Source of the DNA: Arhodomonas aquaeolei DSM 8974
Lineage (GTDB): Bacteria; Pseudomonadota; Gammaproteobacteria; Nitrococcales; Nitrococcaceae
Length of the DNA stretch: 64,000 bases
Assembly: GCF_000374645.1 (NCBI RefSeq)
Contig: NZ_KB894804.1
Location: 150,009-214,008, forward strand
Direction of reading: 5' to 3'
Below are positions 54,120 through 63,618 of this stretch, in pieces; position 1 is the stretch's first letter, and the number at the start of each line of letters is the position of its first letter. The notes beneath the pieces were generated by a model. It was not told the DNA's origin. It made no database searches and saw only the letters and a program-made list of their open reading frames with translations. The position numbers were made by a program, and so were the translations under genes.

Positions 54120-55238
54120 TCAGCCCTTGAGGGCCTCCCGCGGGGGCAGGTAGCGGTAACCCAGCTCTTCGGCCACCGCGCGGTAGGTCACGTGCCCGCG
54201 GCAGACGTTGAGGCCGTCGAGGAGGTGCGGGTCCTCGGCCAGCGCCTGCGGGAAGCCCTTGTCCGCCAGGGCGAGGGCGTAGGGCAGGGTGACGTTGTTG
54301 AGCGCCAGCGTGGAGGTGCGGGGTACCGCGCCGGGCATGTTCGCCACGCAGTAGTGGACCACCCCGTCGACGACGAAGGTCGGCTCGTCGTGGGTGGTGG
54401 GGTGGGAGGTCTCGAAGCAGCCGCCCTGGTCGATGGCGACGTCCACCAGCACGCTGCCGGTGCGCATGCGCGAGACCATCTCGCGACTGACGAGCTTCGG
54501 GGTCTCCGCGCCGGTGACAAGCACTGCGCCGATCACCAGGTCCGCGTCGAGGACCTGGTCCTCCAGGCTCTGGCGGGTGGCGTAGATGGTGGTCAGCGCC
54601 GGTCCGAAGTGCGTGGCGAGGCGGCGCAGCACCCCGACGTCGCGGTCGAGCACGACGGTGTCGGCGCCCAGGCCGATGGCCATCGCGATGGCGTTCTCGC
54701 CGACCACGCCGCCACCGATCACCACGACGCGCGCCGGCGGTACGCCCGGAACCCCGCCGACGAGCACACCGCCGCCCCCGGCCGCCTTCTCCAGGCAGTG
54801 GGCGCCGGCCTGGATGGACATCCGGCCCGCGACCTGCGACATGGGCGCGAGCAGGGGCAGGCCGCCGTGGCCGTCCGTGACCGTCTCGTAGGCGATGCAC
54901 ACGGCGCCGCTGTCGACCAGGTCGTGGGTCTGCTCCGGGTCCGGGGCGAGGTGCAGGTAGGTGAACAGGATCTGGTCCGCCCGGAGCTGCCGGCGCTCCT
55001 CGCGCTGGGGTTCCTTGACCTTGACCACCAGCTCGGCCTCGGCATAGATGCGCTCCGGCGTGTCGCTGATCCTGGCGCCGGCGCGCTCGTAGTCCGCGTC
55101 GGCGTAGCCCACGCCGATGCCGGCGTCGTGCTCGACGAGCACCTCGTGGCCGTGGGCGACGAACTCGCGCACGCTGTCCGGGGTGAGGCCGACCCGGTAC
55201 TCCCGGTTCTTGATTTCGCGTGGCACACCTACCTGCAT
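54120..55238 (-). CDS. ald: Alanine dehydrogenase
   Basis: A 372-residue NAD-dependent L-alanine dehydrogenase interconverting alanine with pyruvate and ammonia. MQVGVPREIKNREYRVGLTPDSV is diagnostic; Lys in ELVVKVKEPQ and His in FTYLHLAPD are the catalytic residues. The NAD motif is VVIGGGVVGENA, and the C-terminal VANMPGAVPRTSTLALNN is conserved. It faces the hydroxyproline dehydratase gene tail-to-tail, 12 bases apart, and is 40 bases downstream of serB in the same direction. Confidence 0.96.
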   Translation of the reverse strand: MQVGVPREIKNREYRVGLTPDSVREFVAHGHEVLVEHDAGIGVGYADADYERAGARISDTPERIYAEAELVVKVKEPQREERRQLRADQILFTYLHLAPDPEQTHDLVDSGAVCIAYETVTDGHGGLPLLAPMSQVAGRMSIQAGAHCLEKAAGGGGVLVGGVPGVPPARVVVIGGGVVGENAIAMAIGLGADTVVLDRDVGVLRRLATHFGPALTTIYATRQSLEDQVLDADLVIGAVLVTGAETPKLVSREMVSRMRTGSVLVDVAIDQGGCFETSHPTTHDEPTFVVDGVVHYCVANMPGAVPRTSTLALNNVTLPYALALADKGFPQALAEDPHLLDGLNVCRGHVTYRAVAEELGYRYLPPREALKG

Positions 55239-55278
55239 GATCGCCTCCGCGCTAGTGTCGTGTCCGCTGCCGGCCGCC

Positions 55279-56493
55279 TCAGTGGGGCAGCTCGGCGTCC
55301 TTCATGCCCATAAGATAGAGGATTCCGTCGAGGCCGACGGTGGAGATCGCCTGGCGCGCCCGCTGCTGCACGAGCGGCTTGGCGTGGAAGGCGATGCCCA
55401 GGCCCGCGAGCTTGAGCATGGGCAGATCGTTGGCGCCGTCGCCCACGGCGATGACCTGGTCCAGGGTGATGCCCTCCTGCACCGCGATCTCCTCGAGCAG
55501 CGCGGCCTTGCGGCCGCCGTCCACGACCTCGCCGATCACCCGGCCGGTCAGTCGGCCGTCGGCGATTTCCAGCTCGTTGGCGTGGACGTAGTCCAGGTCG
55601 AGGCGCTGCTGGAGGTAGCGGCCGAAGTAGGTGAAGCCGCCGGAGATCACCGCCGTGCGGTAGCCCAGGGTGTGCAGGGTCTTGAGCAGTCGCTCCGCGC
55701 CCTCGGTGAGGGTGAGCCGCTGCGCGACGGCCTCCAGGGTGGTCTCCGGCAGGCCCTCGAGCAGGGCCACCCGCCGGGCGAGGCTCTCGCGGAAGTCGAT
55801 CTCGCCGCGCATGGCCGCCTCGGTGACCGCGACCACCTGCTCGCCGACGCCGGCCTCCTTGGCGAGCTCGTCGATGACCTCCTGCTGGATCAGTGTGGAG
55901 TCCATGTCGAAGACCACCAGCCGGCGGTTGCGGCGGTAGAAGTTGTCCTCCTGGAACGAGATGTCCACGCCGAGGGCCTCGGAGATGCTGAAGAAGCTCG
56001 CCTTCATGGCGTCCGGGTCCCGGGGCGTGCCACGCAAGGTCAGCTCGATGCAGGCGCGGCTGCCGCCGTTGTCGTCGTGCAGCGCGCTGCGCCCGGTGAG
56101 GCGGACGATGTCCTCGATGTTCAGCCCCTGGTCGGTGATCACGTGGGCGATGCGCCCGATCTGCTCCGCGGTGACCCGGCGGCCGAGCAGGGTGAGCACC
56201 TGCCGTGGCGCCCCCTCGTGGGCGACCCAGCGCTCGTAGTCCTCCGCGGAGATCGGCGTGAAGCGAACGCGCAGATCCAGCTTGTGGGCCTCGTAGAGGA
56301 GATCCTTGAGCACCGGCGCGCTCTGCGCCTCGTCCGGGATCTTGATCAGTATGCCCAGCGCCAGGGTGTCGTGGATCATGGCCTGGCCGATATCGAGCAC
56401 CCGGGCGCCGTAGCCGGCGAGGATGTCCATCAGTGCGGAGGTGATGCCCGGGTTGTCGTGCCCCGAGATATTGATCAGTACCACTTCGCTCAT
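55279..56493 (-). CDS. serB: Phosphoserine phosphatase SerB
   Basis: A 404-residue phosphoserine phosphatase for the last step of serine synthesis. The N-terminal half contains tandem ACT-like domains (about 1-170), which suggests serine feedback, and the HAD domain starts with VVFDMDSTLIQQEVIDELA (nucleophile Asp), followed by AVISGGFTYFGR and VIAVGDGANDLPML. ATG 56493 is chosen because the N-terminus VVLINISGHDNPGITSALM is the conserved ACT start; a longer frame upstream is not supported. It diverges from cobB. Confidence 0.96.
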   Translation of the reverse strand: MSEVVLINISGHDNPGITSALMDILAGYGARVLDIGQAMIHDTLALGILIKIPDEAQSAPVLKDLLYEAHKLDLRVRFTPISAEDYERWVAHEGAPRQVLTLLGRRVTAEQIGRIAHVITDQGLNIEDIVRLTGRSALHDDNGGSRACIELTLRGTPRDPDAMKASFFSISEALGVDISFQEDNFYRRNRRLVVFDMDSTLIQQEVIDELAKEAGVGEQVVAVTEAAMRGEIDFRESLARRVALLEGLPETTLEAVAQRLTLTEGAERLLKTLHTLGYRTAVISGGFTYFGRYLQQRLDLDYVHANELEIADGRLTGRVIGEVVDGGRKAALLEEIAVQEGITLDQVIAVGDGANDLPMLKLAGLGIAFHAKPLVQQRARQAISTVGLDGILYLMGMKDAELPH

Positions 56494-56615
56494 CGCGCGC
56501 GGTCCCGTCCTGCTGCGGAAAGCGCTCCATTGTAGGCCATGGGACCGGTCATTGCCCGGGTGGATTCGGGGCGGTGCGCTTCCAGTGCCATCACTGCCAT
56601 TGGTATCTTGAGGGA

Positions 56616-57374
56616 ATGACCGAGACATCCACCGAGGCGCTTCCCGCCGCCCTGACCGAGCTACTGGGCCGTGCCCGGCAGGTGCTCGCCCTGACCGGGG
56701 CGGGCGTGTCCGCGGCGAGCGGTGTGCCCACGTTCCGCGAGGCTCAGACCGGGCTGTGGGCGCGGTACGATCCGACCGCGCTGGCCACCCCGGAGGCGTT
56801 TTCCCGGGATCCGGGGCTGGTGTGGTCCTGGTATGCCTGGCGGCGCTCTCTGCTGGCGGGGGTGGAGCCGAACGCGGCCCACACGGCCCTGGCCTGCTGG
56901 CCGGGGCCGGCACGGCTGACCGTGGTCACCCAGAACGTGGACGGTCTGCACCAGCGTGCCGGCAGCGGGGACGTCATCGAGCTGCACGGCCGCATCGACC
57001 GGGACCGCTGCAGCGCCGGCTGCGCGGTGCGTCGTCCGGGGGCCACGGGTGAAACCCCGCCGGCGTGTCCGGAATGTGGCGCGCCGATGCGTCCCGACGT
57101 GGTCTGGTTCGGCGAGCCGCTGCCGGTGGCGGCGCTGTACCGGGCCGGCGAGCTCGCGGAGTCGGCGGACTGCGTGCTCAGCATCGGCACCTCGTCCCTG
57201 GTGCGCCCGGCGGCGGACTTGCCGTGGGCGGCGCTGCAGGCGGGTGTGCCGGTGGTGGAGATCAATACCGAAGCCACGCCGCTGACGCGGCAGGCGGACT
57301 GGTCGCTGCGCGGCGGTGCCGACGAGGTGCTGCCGCGCCTGGTGGCCGCACTCGGCGGCGGGCCTGGAGGATAA
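56616..57374 (+). CDS. cobB: NAD-dependent protein deacylase (sirtuin), CobB-like
   Basis: A 252-residue sirtuin. [15 protein letters not shown] binds [16 protein letters not shown] and ELHG contain the catalytic His, and a zinc Cys set includes CSAGC and CPECG. The sequence WYAWRR has the Tyr-x-x-Arg pair that in SIRT5 and CobB recognises acidic acyl groups, so desuccinylase activity is plausible in addition to deacetylase. The start is at 56616 after GAGGGA, although spacing is short. It is followed by msrB after 5 bases. Confidence 0.92.
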   Translation: MTETSTEALPAALTELLGRARQVLALTGAGVSAASGVPTFREAQTGLWARYDPTALATPEAFSRDPGLVWSWYAWRRSLLAGVEPNAAHTALACWPGPARLTVVTQNVDGLHQRAGSGDVIELHGRIDRDRCSAGCAVRRPGATGETPPACPECGAPMRPDVVWFGEPLPVAALYRAGELAESADCVLSIGTSSLVRPAADLPWAALQAGVPVVEINTEATPLTRQADWSLRGGADEVLPRLVAALGGGPGG

Positions 57375-57379
57375 AGGCG

Positions 57380-57775
57380 ATGAGCGATACCCGTGACAAC
57401 GATACCCCGCAGGCACGGCTGACCCCGGAGCAGTACCGGGTCACCCAGCAGCACGGCACCGAGCCGCCGTTCTCCGGGGAGTACAACGACTTCAAGGGCG
57501 ACGGCACGTTCCGCTGCGTGTGCTGCGGCGGGCCGCTGTTCGACAGCCGGGACAAGTACGACTCCGGCAGCGGCTGGCCGAGCTTTACCGCGCCGGCGGA
57601 TCCGCAGGCGGTGGGCGAGTCCTTCGACGAGAGCCTGGGGATGCGGCGCACCGAAGTGCACTGCCGCCGCTGCGCCGCCCACCTGGGGCACGTCTTCCCC
57701 GACGGGCCGGCGCCCACCGGGCTTCGCTACTGCATCAACTCCGCGGCCCTGGATTTCCACTCGCGGGACGACTGA
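57380..57775 (+). CDS. msrB: Cytosolic peptide methionine sulfoxide reductase MsrB
   Basis: A 131-residue MsrB without signal peptide. Zinc ligands are in [10 protein letters not shown] and [12 protein letters not shown]; the catalytic Cys is in [23 protein letters not shown] is diagnostic. It starts 5 bases after the cobB stop with GGAGG upstream, so the two genes form an operon. It is a paralogue of the exported msrB at 29376-29882 and would repair cytosolic protein. Confidence 0.95.
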   Translation: MSDTRDNDTPQARLTPEQYRVTQQHGTEPPFSGEYNDFKGDGTFRCVCCGGPLFDSRDKYDSGSGWPSFTAPADPQAVGESFDESLGMRRTEVHCRRCAAHLGHVFPDGPAPTGLRYCINSAALDFHSRDD

Positions 57776-57964
57776 TTGTCGCGCCGGTCCCGAAGGAGCG
57801 GTGCCATGCCGCTCCCGGGGAGCGGCCCCGCCGTCGCGGACGTCCGTCGCGCAGGCGCTTCCGGGCGCCCTGAAAGCTGGCATTACCTATCGTCACATTA
57901 GTATATTGATCGATCGATCCCCTGATGTTAGGGGCCACGGAGCCAGTGGAGACGAAGACCGACC

Positions 57965-59830
57965 ATGACGGAACAAGCACCCCGCATCCCGCACAGTACC
58001 CAGCACCCCCTCGCCGGCGAGCAGATGAGCGGCGCGGAGATGGTCGTACAGGTCCTGGCGGATGAGGGGGTAGATACGGTCTTCGGCTACAGCGGTGGCG
58101 CGATACTGCCGACCTACGACGCCGTGTTCCGCTACAACGAGCGCCAGCGCGGCGATACCGGTGGTGCGCCGATGAACCTGGTGGTGCCTGCCAACGAGCA
58201 GGGTGCCGGCTTCATGGCGGCGGGCTATGCCCGCAGTACCGGCCGGGTGGGGGTGTTCCTGGTGACCTCCGGTCCCGGTGCGACAAACACCGTCACCCCC
58301 ATCCGCGACTGCATGGCGGACTCCGTGCCGGTGGTCGCCATTACCGGCCAGGTGGCCCGTGGCGCCATGGGGACGGACGCCTTCCAGGAGGCACCCATCG
58401 TCAACATCATGGGCAACTGCGCCAAGCACGTCTTCCTCGTGACCAATCCGGAGGACGTGGAGGCGACCATGCGCACCGCCTTCGAGGTGGCGCGCTCCGG
58501 GCGGCCCGGGCCGGTGGTGGTGGACCTGCCCAAGGACGTCCAGAACTGGGTGGGGGAATTCCACGGCGAGGGGCTGCTCGATGTGCGCGGCTACCGTCAG
58601 CGCATGGAGTCGCTGCGCCAGGCCAAGCTCTCCGAGCGCAAGTGCCGGCAGTTCTTCGACCTGCTCGGCCAGTCCTCGCGGCCGCTGCTCTACGTCGGCG
58701 GTGGCGTGGTCAGCGGCGACGCCGGCGATGACCTCACCGCCTTCGCCAAGGCGTACGGGATCCCGGTGGTGACCACGGTGATGGGCCTGGGTGCCATCGA
58801 CACCACCGACGACCTGTGCCTGCACATGCTCGGCATGCACGGCACCGCGTATGCCAACTACGCGGTGGAGGACTGCGACTTCATCATCGCCGTGGGCGCG
58901 CGTTTCGACGACCGCGTGGCCGCCAAGGCGGAACTGTTCGCGCCGATGGCCGAGCACGTGGCGCATATCGACATCGACGCCGCGGAGATCGGGAAGGTCA
59001 AGCTCGTGGACTGGGCGCATGTCGGCGACGCCGGGCGCTCGCTTCGACAGCTCGTGGAGTTCGGGCGCAGCGAGGGCTTCCGCCGGGACTTCACGCCCTG
59101 GCTGGAACACGTGCGCGGCCTGCGCGGCAGCTACCCGATGAACTTCGACCGCGAGACGCCGCTCATCCAGCCCCAGGAGGTGCTCGAACGGCTCAATACG
59201 CTGACCCGGGGCGAGGCGGTCATCGCCACCGGCGTGGGCCAGCATCAGATGTTCGCGGCGCAGTACCTCGATTTCCACCGCCCGCGCCAGTGGCTCACCT
59301 CCGGGTCCATGGGCACGATGGGCTTCGGGCTGCCGGCGGCCATCGGCGCCCAGTTCGCCAATCCGGACGCGCTGGTCATCGACGTGGACGGCGACGGCAG
59401 CATCCGTATGAACCTGGGCGAGATGGAGACCGTCACCACCTACGGCCTGCCGGTGAAGGTGCTGCTGCTCAACAACAGCTGCGACGGCATGGTGCGCCAG
59501 TGGCAGCGGCTGTATTTCGAGGACCGTTTCTCGGGCAGCGACAAGTCCCTGCATCGCAAGGACTTCATCAAGGCGGCGGAGTCGGATGGTTTCGAGTTCG
59601 CCCGCCGCGTCACCGACAAGGCGGAGCTCGGCGAGGCGCTGAAGGCCTTCGTGGGCTTTGAGGGGCCCGCATTCCTGGAGGTGGTCATCGATCCGGACGC
59701 CGGGGTGTACCCGATGGTGGGGCCGGGCATGAGCTACCGCGAGATGGTCACCGGCGATCACATCCCGTCCCGGGATTACGGTGACAGCCGTGACGGGCCG
59801 GAGCGGCTGGCGCCTTCGGAGGCCTTCTAG
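57965..59830 (+). CDS. Acetolactate synthase-type large subunit (ThDP enzyme)
   Basis: A 621-residue thiamin-diphosphate enzyme of the acetolactate synthase group. GAEMVVQVLADEGVDTVFGYSGGAILPTYDAV and the catalytic Glu in VPANEQGAGFMAAGYARSTGR are N-terminal signatures, and the ThDP motif GDGSIRMNLGEMETVTTYGLPVKVLLLNN is near residue 480. It should make acetolactate for branched-chain amino acids, but no ilvH-type small subunit is adjacent. A role as a catabolic form or a distantly encoded partner remains open. It is transcribed alone, with a hairpin downstream. Confidence 0.87.
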   Translation: MTEQAPRIPHSTQHPLAGEQMSGAEMVVQVLADEGVDTVFGYSGGAILPTYDAVFRYNERQRGDTGGAPMNLVVPANEQGAGFMAAGYARSTGRVGVFLVTSGPGATNTVTPIRDCMADSVPVVAITGQVARGAMGTDAFQEAPIVNIMGNCAKHVFLVTNPEDVEATMRTAFEVARSGRPGPVVVDLPKDVQNWVGEFHGEGLLDVRGYRQRMESLRQAKLSERKCRQFFDLLGQSSRPLLYVGGGVVSGDAGDDLTAFAKAYGIPVVTTVMGLGAIDTTDDLCLHMLGMHGTAYANYAVEDCDFIIAVGARFDDRVAAKAELFAPMAEHVAHIDIDAAEIGKVKLVDWAHVGDAGRSLRQLVEFGRSEGFRRDFTPWLEHVRGLRGSYPMNFDRETPLIQPQEVLERLNTLTRGEAVIATGVGQHQMFAAQYLDFHRPRQWLTSGSMGTMGFGLPAAIGAQFANPDALVIDVDGDGSIRMNLGEMETVTTYGLPVKVLLLNNSCDGMVRQWQRLYFEDRFSGSDKSLHRKDFIKAAESDGFEFARRVTDKAELGEALKAFVGFEGPAFLEVVIDPDAGVYPMVGPGMSYREMVTGDHIPSRDYGDSRDGPERLAPSEAF

Positions 59831-59862
59831 GCGGCGCCGTCCCGGATTGAGCGGGCCTTATT

Positions 59863-59887
59863 GGCGGCCGGCCCGGCGCCGGCCGCC
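59863..59887. terminator. Convergent hairpin after the acetolactate-synthase-type gene
   Basis: GGCGGCCGGC (59863-59872) pairs with GCCGGCCGCC (59878-59887), a 10-bp perfect stem with a 5-base loop between the convergent genes. It is a candidate bidirectional terminator without T-run. Confidence 0.6.
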
Positions 59888-59938
59888 GGCTCGCCGCGCC
59901 GCGGTTCCCGGGCGCGGGCCCGTTATCGCTGCCGCCGC

Positions 59939-60679
59939 CTAGCCCCGCGGCTGTTCCGTCTCTTCCGCCGTTTCCGGATCCGACTCCGATTCACCGAGGC
60001 GGGCCCGCAGCTCCTCGATCTGTTTGTCCTTCATCGCCATGACCTGCTCGATCTCCTCGGGCACGGAGACCCCGTCTGCTGACGCGTCCCCGCCGGCGTC
60101 CGGCGGATCGGCCTCCACGGTCTCCGAGAAACGCTTTTCCAGCTCTTCCAGGGAGGCCAGCCAGCGGGTCTCGGTCTCGCGGTAGGTCTGTGTCTCCTGT
60201 TCGTCGAGGCCGTGCGCCTCGACGTTCTCCAGCAGCTTGCCGGCCAGGTGGCGGACCCGGTCGTAGCCTACCCGCAGGGTGCGCAGCTCGTCGCGCAGCT
60301 CCAGCAGCGAGGCGACCCGTTCCTCCTCGCGGGTGAGCAGGCGTCGCAGGCGTGCCGATTCTTCCGCCGCGTCCTCGTTCGCCTTGTCCACGGAGGACAG
60401 GGCCGCGTAGGCGGACAGCGCCTCCTCCCGGTCGTCGGCGGTGTCGGCGTCGATGGCGGCGATCTCGGCGGCCAGGGCCTGCCGCCGGACCTCCGCCGCG
60501 CTCCCGCTGCCCGATTCGCTCGCCGCCAGGGCATCGGCGAGGTGGGCGCGGGCGGCATCGAGCGGGTCCGCATGCCGCCGGCGCAGTCGCAGAGCCAGCC
60601 AGATCGTGATGGCAGCGAGCACGAGGGCGACCTCGGCAGAGATCACGAAGGCGATGAGAACGCTGTCGTAGGTGGTCAT
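59939..60679 (-). CDS. Membrane-anchored coiled-coil protein of unknown function
   Basis: A 246-residue protein I cannot assign to a named family. Residues about 8-32 ([26 protein letters not shown]) form one transmembrane helix, followed by a long charged region rich in Glu, Ala and Arg with heptad-like repeats to about residue 200, and an acidic Pro/Ser tail. The layout, one anchor plus coiled coil, suggests a scaffold or tether. ATG 60679 follows AAGG at 8 bases; a 294-codon frame upstream would cross into the htpG promoter region. It is divergent from htpG and convergent with the acetolactate-synthase-type gene. Confidence 0.75.
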   Translation of the reverse strand: MTTYDSVLIAFVISAEVALVLAAITIWLALRLRRRHADPLDAARAHLADALAASESGSGSAAEVRRQALAAEIAAIDADTADDREEALSAYAALSSVDKANEDAAEESARLRRLLTREEERVASLLELRDELRTLRVGYDRVRHLAGKLLENVEAHGLDEQETQTYRETETRWLASLEELEKRFSETVEADPPDAGGDASADGVSVPEEIEQVMAMKDKQIEELRARLGESESDPETAEETEQPRG

Positions 60680-60737
60680 GCCGTCGGCCTTTGTGTCGTC
60701 GTAGTTGTAATAGAATCGACCCCCGGCTCTCCCCGGC

Positions 60738-60764
60738 CTTGAAATGGGATCGATCCGGCACCAT
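60738..60764 (+). promoter_or_regulatory. Sigma-32 (heat-shock) promoter of htpG
   Basis: CTTGAAA (60738-60744) is a perfect sigma-32 -35 element, followed after 14 bases by CACCAT (60759-60764), a five-of-six match to CCCCAT. Transcription would begin about 75-80 bases before the htpG start. Confidence 0.72.
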
Positions 60765-60849
60765 GCGAAGATCGTCGCCGCGGTTACGATCGTACAGACC
60801 GCGGCCGTTGTGGACCACGTCATTGATCAAGAAGGGAATGCGAAGCGGT

Positions 60850-62742
60850 ATGAGCGCAGAGGCACAGCAGGAGACCCTGGAATTCCAGACCGAGGTCCAG
60901 CAGCTGCTGGATCTGATGATCCACTCGCTGTACAGCAATCCGGAGATCTTCCTCCGCGAGCTCGTCTCCAACGCCTCCGACGCGGCGGACAAGCTGCGTT
61001 TCGAGGCGCTGAAGGACGAGAGCCTGCTCGAGGACGACCCGGAGCTCGCCATCCGGGTGCATGCGGACAGCGAGGCACGCACGGTCACGATCGAGGACAA
61101 TGGCATCGGCATGAGCCGGGACGACGTGGTCGAGAACCTCGGCACCATCGCGCGCTCCGGCACGCAACGCTTCCTGGAGGCGATGACGGGTGACGAGAAA
61201 CAGGACGCGCAGCTCATCGGCCAGTTCGGCGTGGGCTTCTACTCCGCGTTCATCGTCGCCGACCGGGTGGACGTCTACACCCGCCGCGCCGGCGAGTCCC
61301 CGGAACTCGGTGTGCACTGGTCCTCCGACGGCAAGGGCGCCTACTCGGTGGAGTACGTCGAGCGCCCCGAGCGCGGCACCCGCGTGGTGCTCCATCTCGC
61401 CGAGGAACGCGACGAGTTCCTGGAGCCGCAGCGGCTTCGCCACATCATCCGCCGGTACTCCGATCACATCTCGCTGCCCATCCGCATGCCCGCCGAGGCG
61501 GATCCGGAGTCCGACGAGGCCCCGGGGGAGGAGACCGTCAACCAGGCCTCCGCGCTGTGGATGCGCCCGAAGGGCGAGATCAGCGACGAGGAGTACATCG
61601 AGTTCTACAAGCACGTCGCCCACGACTTCGAGGCGCCGCTGACCTGGCTGCACAACAAGGTCGAGGGCAACCAGGCCTACACCTCGCTGCTCTACATCCC
61701 TGCGCGCCGGCCCTTCGACCTGTTCGACCAGGACCAGCGCCACGGCGTCAAGCTCTACGTGCGCCGGGTGTTCATCATGGAGGACAGTGAGCACCTGATG
61801 CCGCGCTACCTCCGGTTCGTGCGCGGCGTGATCGACTCCGACGACCTCCCGCTCAACGTCTCCCGCGAGCTGCTCCAGCACAACAAGCTCATCGACCGCA
61901 TCCGCGGCGCCTCGGTCAAGCGGGTGCTCGACACCCTGGAGCGCATGAGCCGGGACGAGCCCGAGAACTATGCCACGTTCTGGTCCCAGTTCGGCTCGGT
62001 GCTCAAGGAGGGCGTGATCGAGGACTCGGGCAACCGTGAGCGCATCGCCGGACTGCTGCGTTTCTCCTCCACCCAGGAGGCGAAACAGGAGGCGGACGTC
62101 ACCCTCGCGGACTACGTCGCGCGGATGCGCGAGGGCCAGAAGCACATCTACTACGTCACCGCCGAGGGCTTCAACGCGGCGCGCAACAGTCCGCACCTGG
62201 AGATCTTCCGCAAGAAGGGCGTCGAGGTGCTGCTGCTCCACGAGCCCATCGACGAGTGGCTCGCGAGCCATCTCCACGAGTTCCAGGGCTACCCCCTGCA
62301 GTCCGTCGCCAAGGGCGAGCTGGACCTGGACGAGCTGGAGGACGAGACCGAGAAGCAGGCCCGCGAGGAGCGCGCCGAGGCGCTCAGGCCGCTCACCGAG
62401 AAGCTCCAGGAGTCGCTGGGCGAGCGGGTCTCCGAGGTCCGTGTCAGCGACCGCCTCACCGACTCGCCGGCCTGCCTGGTAGTGGGCGACTACGAGCTCG
62501 GCATGAACCTCCAGCGCATGCTCAAGGCCGCCGGCCACGAGATGCCCCAGGGGGCGCCGGCGCTGGAGATCAATCCGGATCACGCGCTGATCCAGCGGCT
62601 CGAGGGCGGCGGCGAGGATGCGCGCTTCGACGACTGGGCGCAGCTGCTCTTCGACCAGGCCCAGCTTACCGGCGGCGGCCAGCTCGAGGACCCGGCGGCG
62701 TTCGTGCAGCGGGTCAACCGTCTGCTGGAAACGCCGGCGTGA
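60850..62742 (+). CDS. htpG: Chaperone protein HtpG (Hsp90)
   Basis: A 630-residue Hsp90 homologue, a homodimeric ATP-driven chaperone. The ATP lid and Bergerat fold are visible: [44 protein letters not shown]. The middle domain has ESPELGVHW and the Arg of the ATPase site in [17 protein letters not shown]. The C-terminal dimerisation domain ends near residue 630. The start at 60850 matches the family N-terminus; an in-frame ATG at 60838 would add four residues, and neither has ideal ribosome spacing. The gene overlaps epmC by GTGA. A sigma-32-type promoter lies upstream. Confidence 0.97.
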   Translation: MSAEAQQETLEFQTEVQQLLDLMIHSLYSNPEIFLRELVSNASDAADKLRFEALKDESLLEDDPELAIRVHADSEARTVTIEDNGIGMSRDDVVENLGTIARSGTQRFLEAMTGDEKQDAQLIGQFGVGFYSAFIVADRVDVYTRRAGESPELGVHWSSDGKGAYSVEYVERPERGTRVVLHLAEERDEFLEPQRLRHIIRRYSDHISLPIRMPAEADPESDEAPGEETVNQASALWMRPKGEISDEEYIEFYKHVAHDFEAPLTWLHNKVEGNQAYTSLLYIPARRPFDLFDQDQRHGVKLYVRRVFIMEDSEHLMPRYLRFVRGVIDSDDLPLNVSRELLQHNKLIDRIRGASVKRVLDTLERMSRDEPENYATFWSQFGSVLKEGVIEDSGNRERIAGLLRFSSTQEAKQEADVTLADYVARMREGQKHIYYVTAEGFNAARNSPHLEIFRKKGVEVLLLHEPIDEWLASHLHEFQGYPLQSVAKGELDLDELEDETEKQAREERAEALRPLTEKLQESLGERVSEVRVSDRLTDSPACLVVGDYELGMNLQRMLKAAGHEMPQGAPALEINPDHALIQRLEGGGEDARFDDWAQLLFDQAQLTGGGQLEDPAAFVQRVNRLLETPA

Positions 62743-63302
62743 GCGGCACCGGGCAGCCGTGGCCGTCGGCGGATGCCGGCGGCCACGACCCGGCGGAGCT
62801 GATACGGCTGTTCGACGACGAGTTCGCCCCGGAGAACACCCGGCTGGTGCGCGGCGATGAGGAGCCGCTGTACCTGCCGGCGGACGACACGTGTGCGTAC
62901 CATCGGGTGGTCTTCGCCCATGGCTTCTTCGCCAGCGCGCTCCACGAGATTGCGCACTGGTGCATCGCCGGACCCCGGCGCCGGGCGCTGGTGGACTACG
63001 GCTACTGGTACGAGGGGGACGGACGGGACGCCGTCACCCAGGCCGAGTTCGAGCGGGTCGAGGCCCGCCCCCAGGCGCTGGAGTGGGCCTTCAGCATGGC
63101 CGCGGATGCACCCTTCCGGGTGAGCGTCGACAATCTGGACGGCGATCCCGGTGATCCGGACGGCTTCCGCCGCGCCGTCCGCGACGCCCTGGCGGTGTAT
63201 CTCCGCGACGGACTCCCGCCGCGGGCCCGGCGTTTCGCCATCCGCCTGCAGGACCGCTACGGCGGTCATATCGAGCTGCCCGCGGATCTTCCTCGTTTAT
63301 GA
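62739..63302 (+). CDS. epmC: Elongation factor P hydroxylase EpmC
   Basis: A 187-residue YfcM/EpmC protein, which hydroxylates the beta-lysylated lysine on EF-P. The putative iron ligands lie in the [14 protein letters not shown] segment near residue 70, and [12 protein letters not shown] is conserved. The GTG start overlaps the htpG stop codon. The modification enzymes EpmA and EpmB are not in the window; EpmC alone is a late or optional step. The htpG-epmC coupling is not one I know to be common. Confidence 0.88.
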   Translation: MSGTGQPWPSADAGGHDPAELIRLFDDEFAPENTRLVRGDEEPLYLPADDTCAYHRVVFAHGFFASALHEIAHWCIAGPRRRALVDYGYWYEGDGRDAVTQAEFERVEARPQALEWAFSMAADAPFRVSVDNLDGDPGDPDGFRRAVRDALAVYLRDGLPPRARRFAIRLQDRYGGHIELPADLPRL

Positions 63303-63480
63303 TCGCGTTGGGTTGCGGTGTGAGTGATCCGCATTCCGGACTCGGCAACCGGAAAGTACTGAGGTAGGCTGATATCGCCCGGACCGGGCAAGCCTGGCCC
63401 GGTACGCACCGCCAGGAAGGCGGAAGGCGCATTATCGCGCGGGTTGATGCACTTCGGCTTTTGACCAGGGAAGGTGGCAC
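63303..63480. other. Intergenic region with hairpin before the small ORF
   Basis: About 178 bases. ACCGGGC (63383-63389) and GCCCGGT (63397-63403) form a 7-bp stem with a 7-base loop, a possible epmC terminator without T-run. No gene is seen. Confidence 0.45.
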
Positions 63481-63618
63481 ATGGCTGACGATTCCTTCAC
63501 GGGCATCCCGCCCGGGTTGTCCGGTTCCTCGCCGACACGACACACCGCACCGCCGGGACCGGCCGGGGGCGGTCACGGAAAGCCGGGCATCCCCGGGCCC
63601 GCCGGCGTGTCAGCATGA
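63481..63618 (+). CDS. Small Gly/Pro-rich ORF coupled to a DUF3304 lipoprotein
   Basis: A 45-codon frame beginning MADDSFTGIPPGLSG and ending PGIPGPAGVSA, rich in Gly, Pro and Ser. GGAAGG is 7-8 bases before ATG 63481, and the stop codon overlaps the next start (ATGA), both of which argue for real translation. It has no signal peptide or recognised domain. I do not know its function; in some genomes DUF3304 lipoproteins accompany type VI secretion effectors, so a remnant or small partner is possible. Confidence 0.5.
   Translation: MADDSFTGIPPGLSGSSPTRHTAPPGPAGGGHGKPGIPGPAGVSA

Noticed and set aside
57893..59761. A 622-codon minus-strand frame opposite the acetolactate-synthase-type gene
   Set aside because: It mirrors the true gene and has low-complexity His/Gly/Arg composition.
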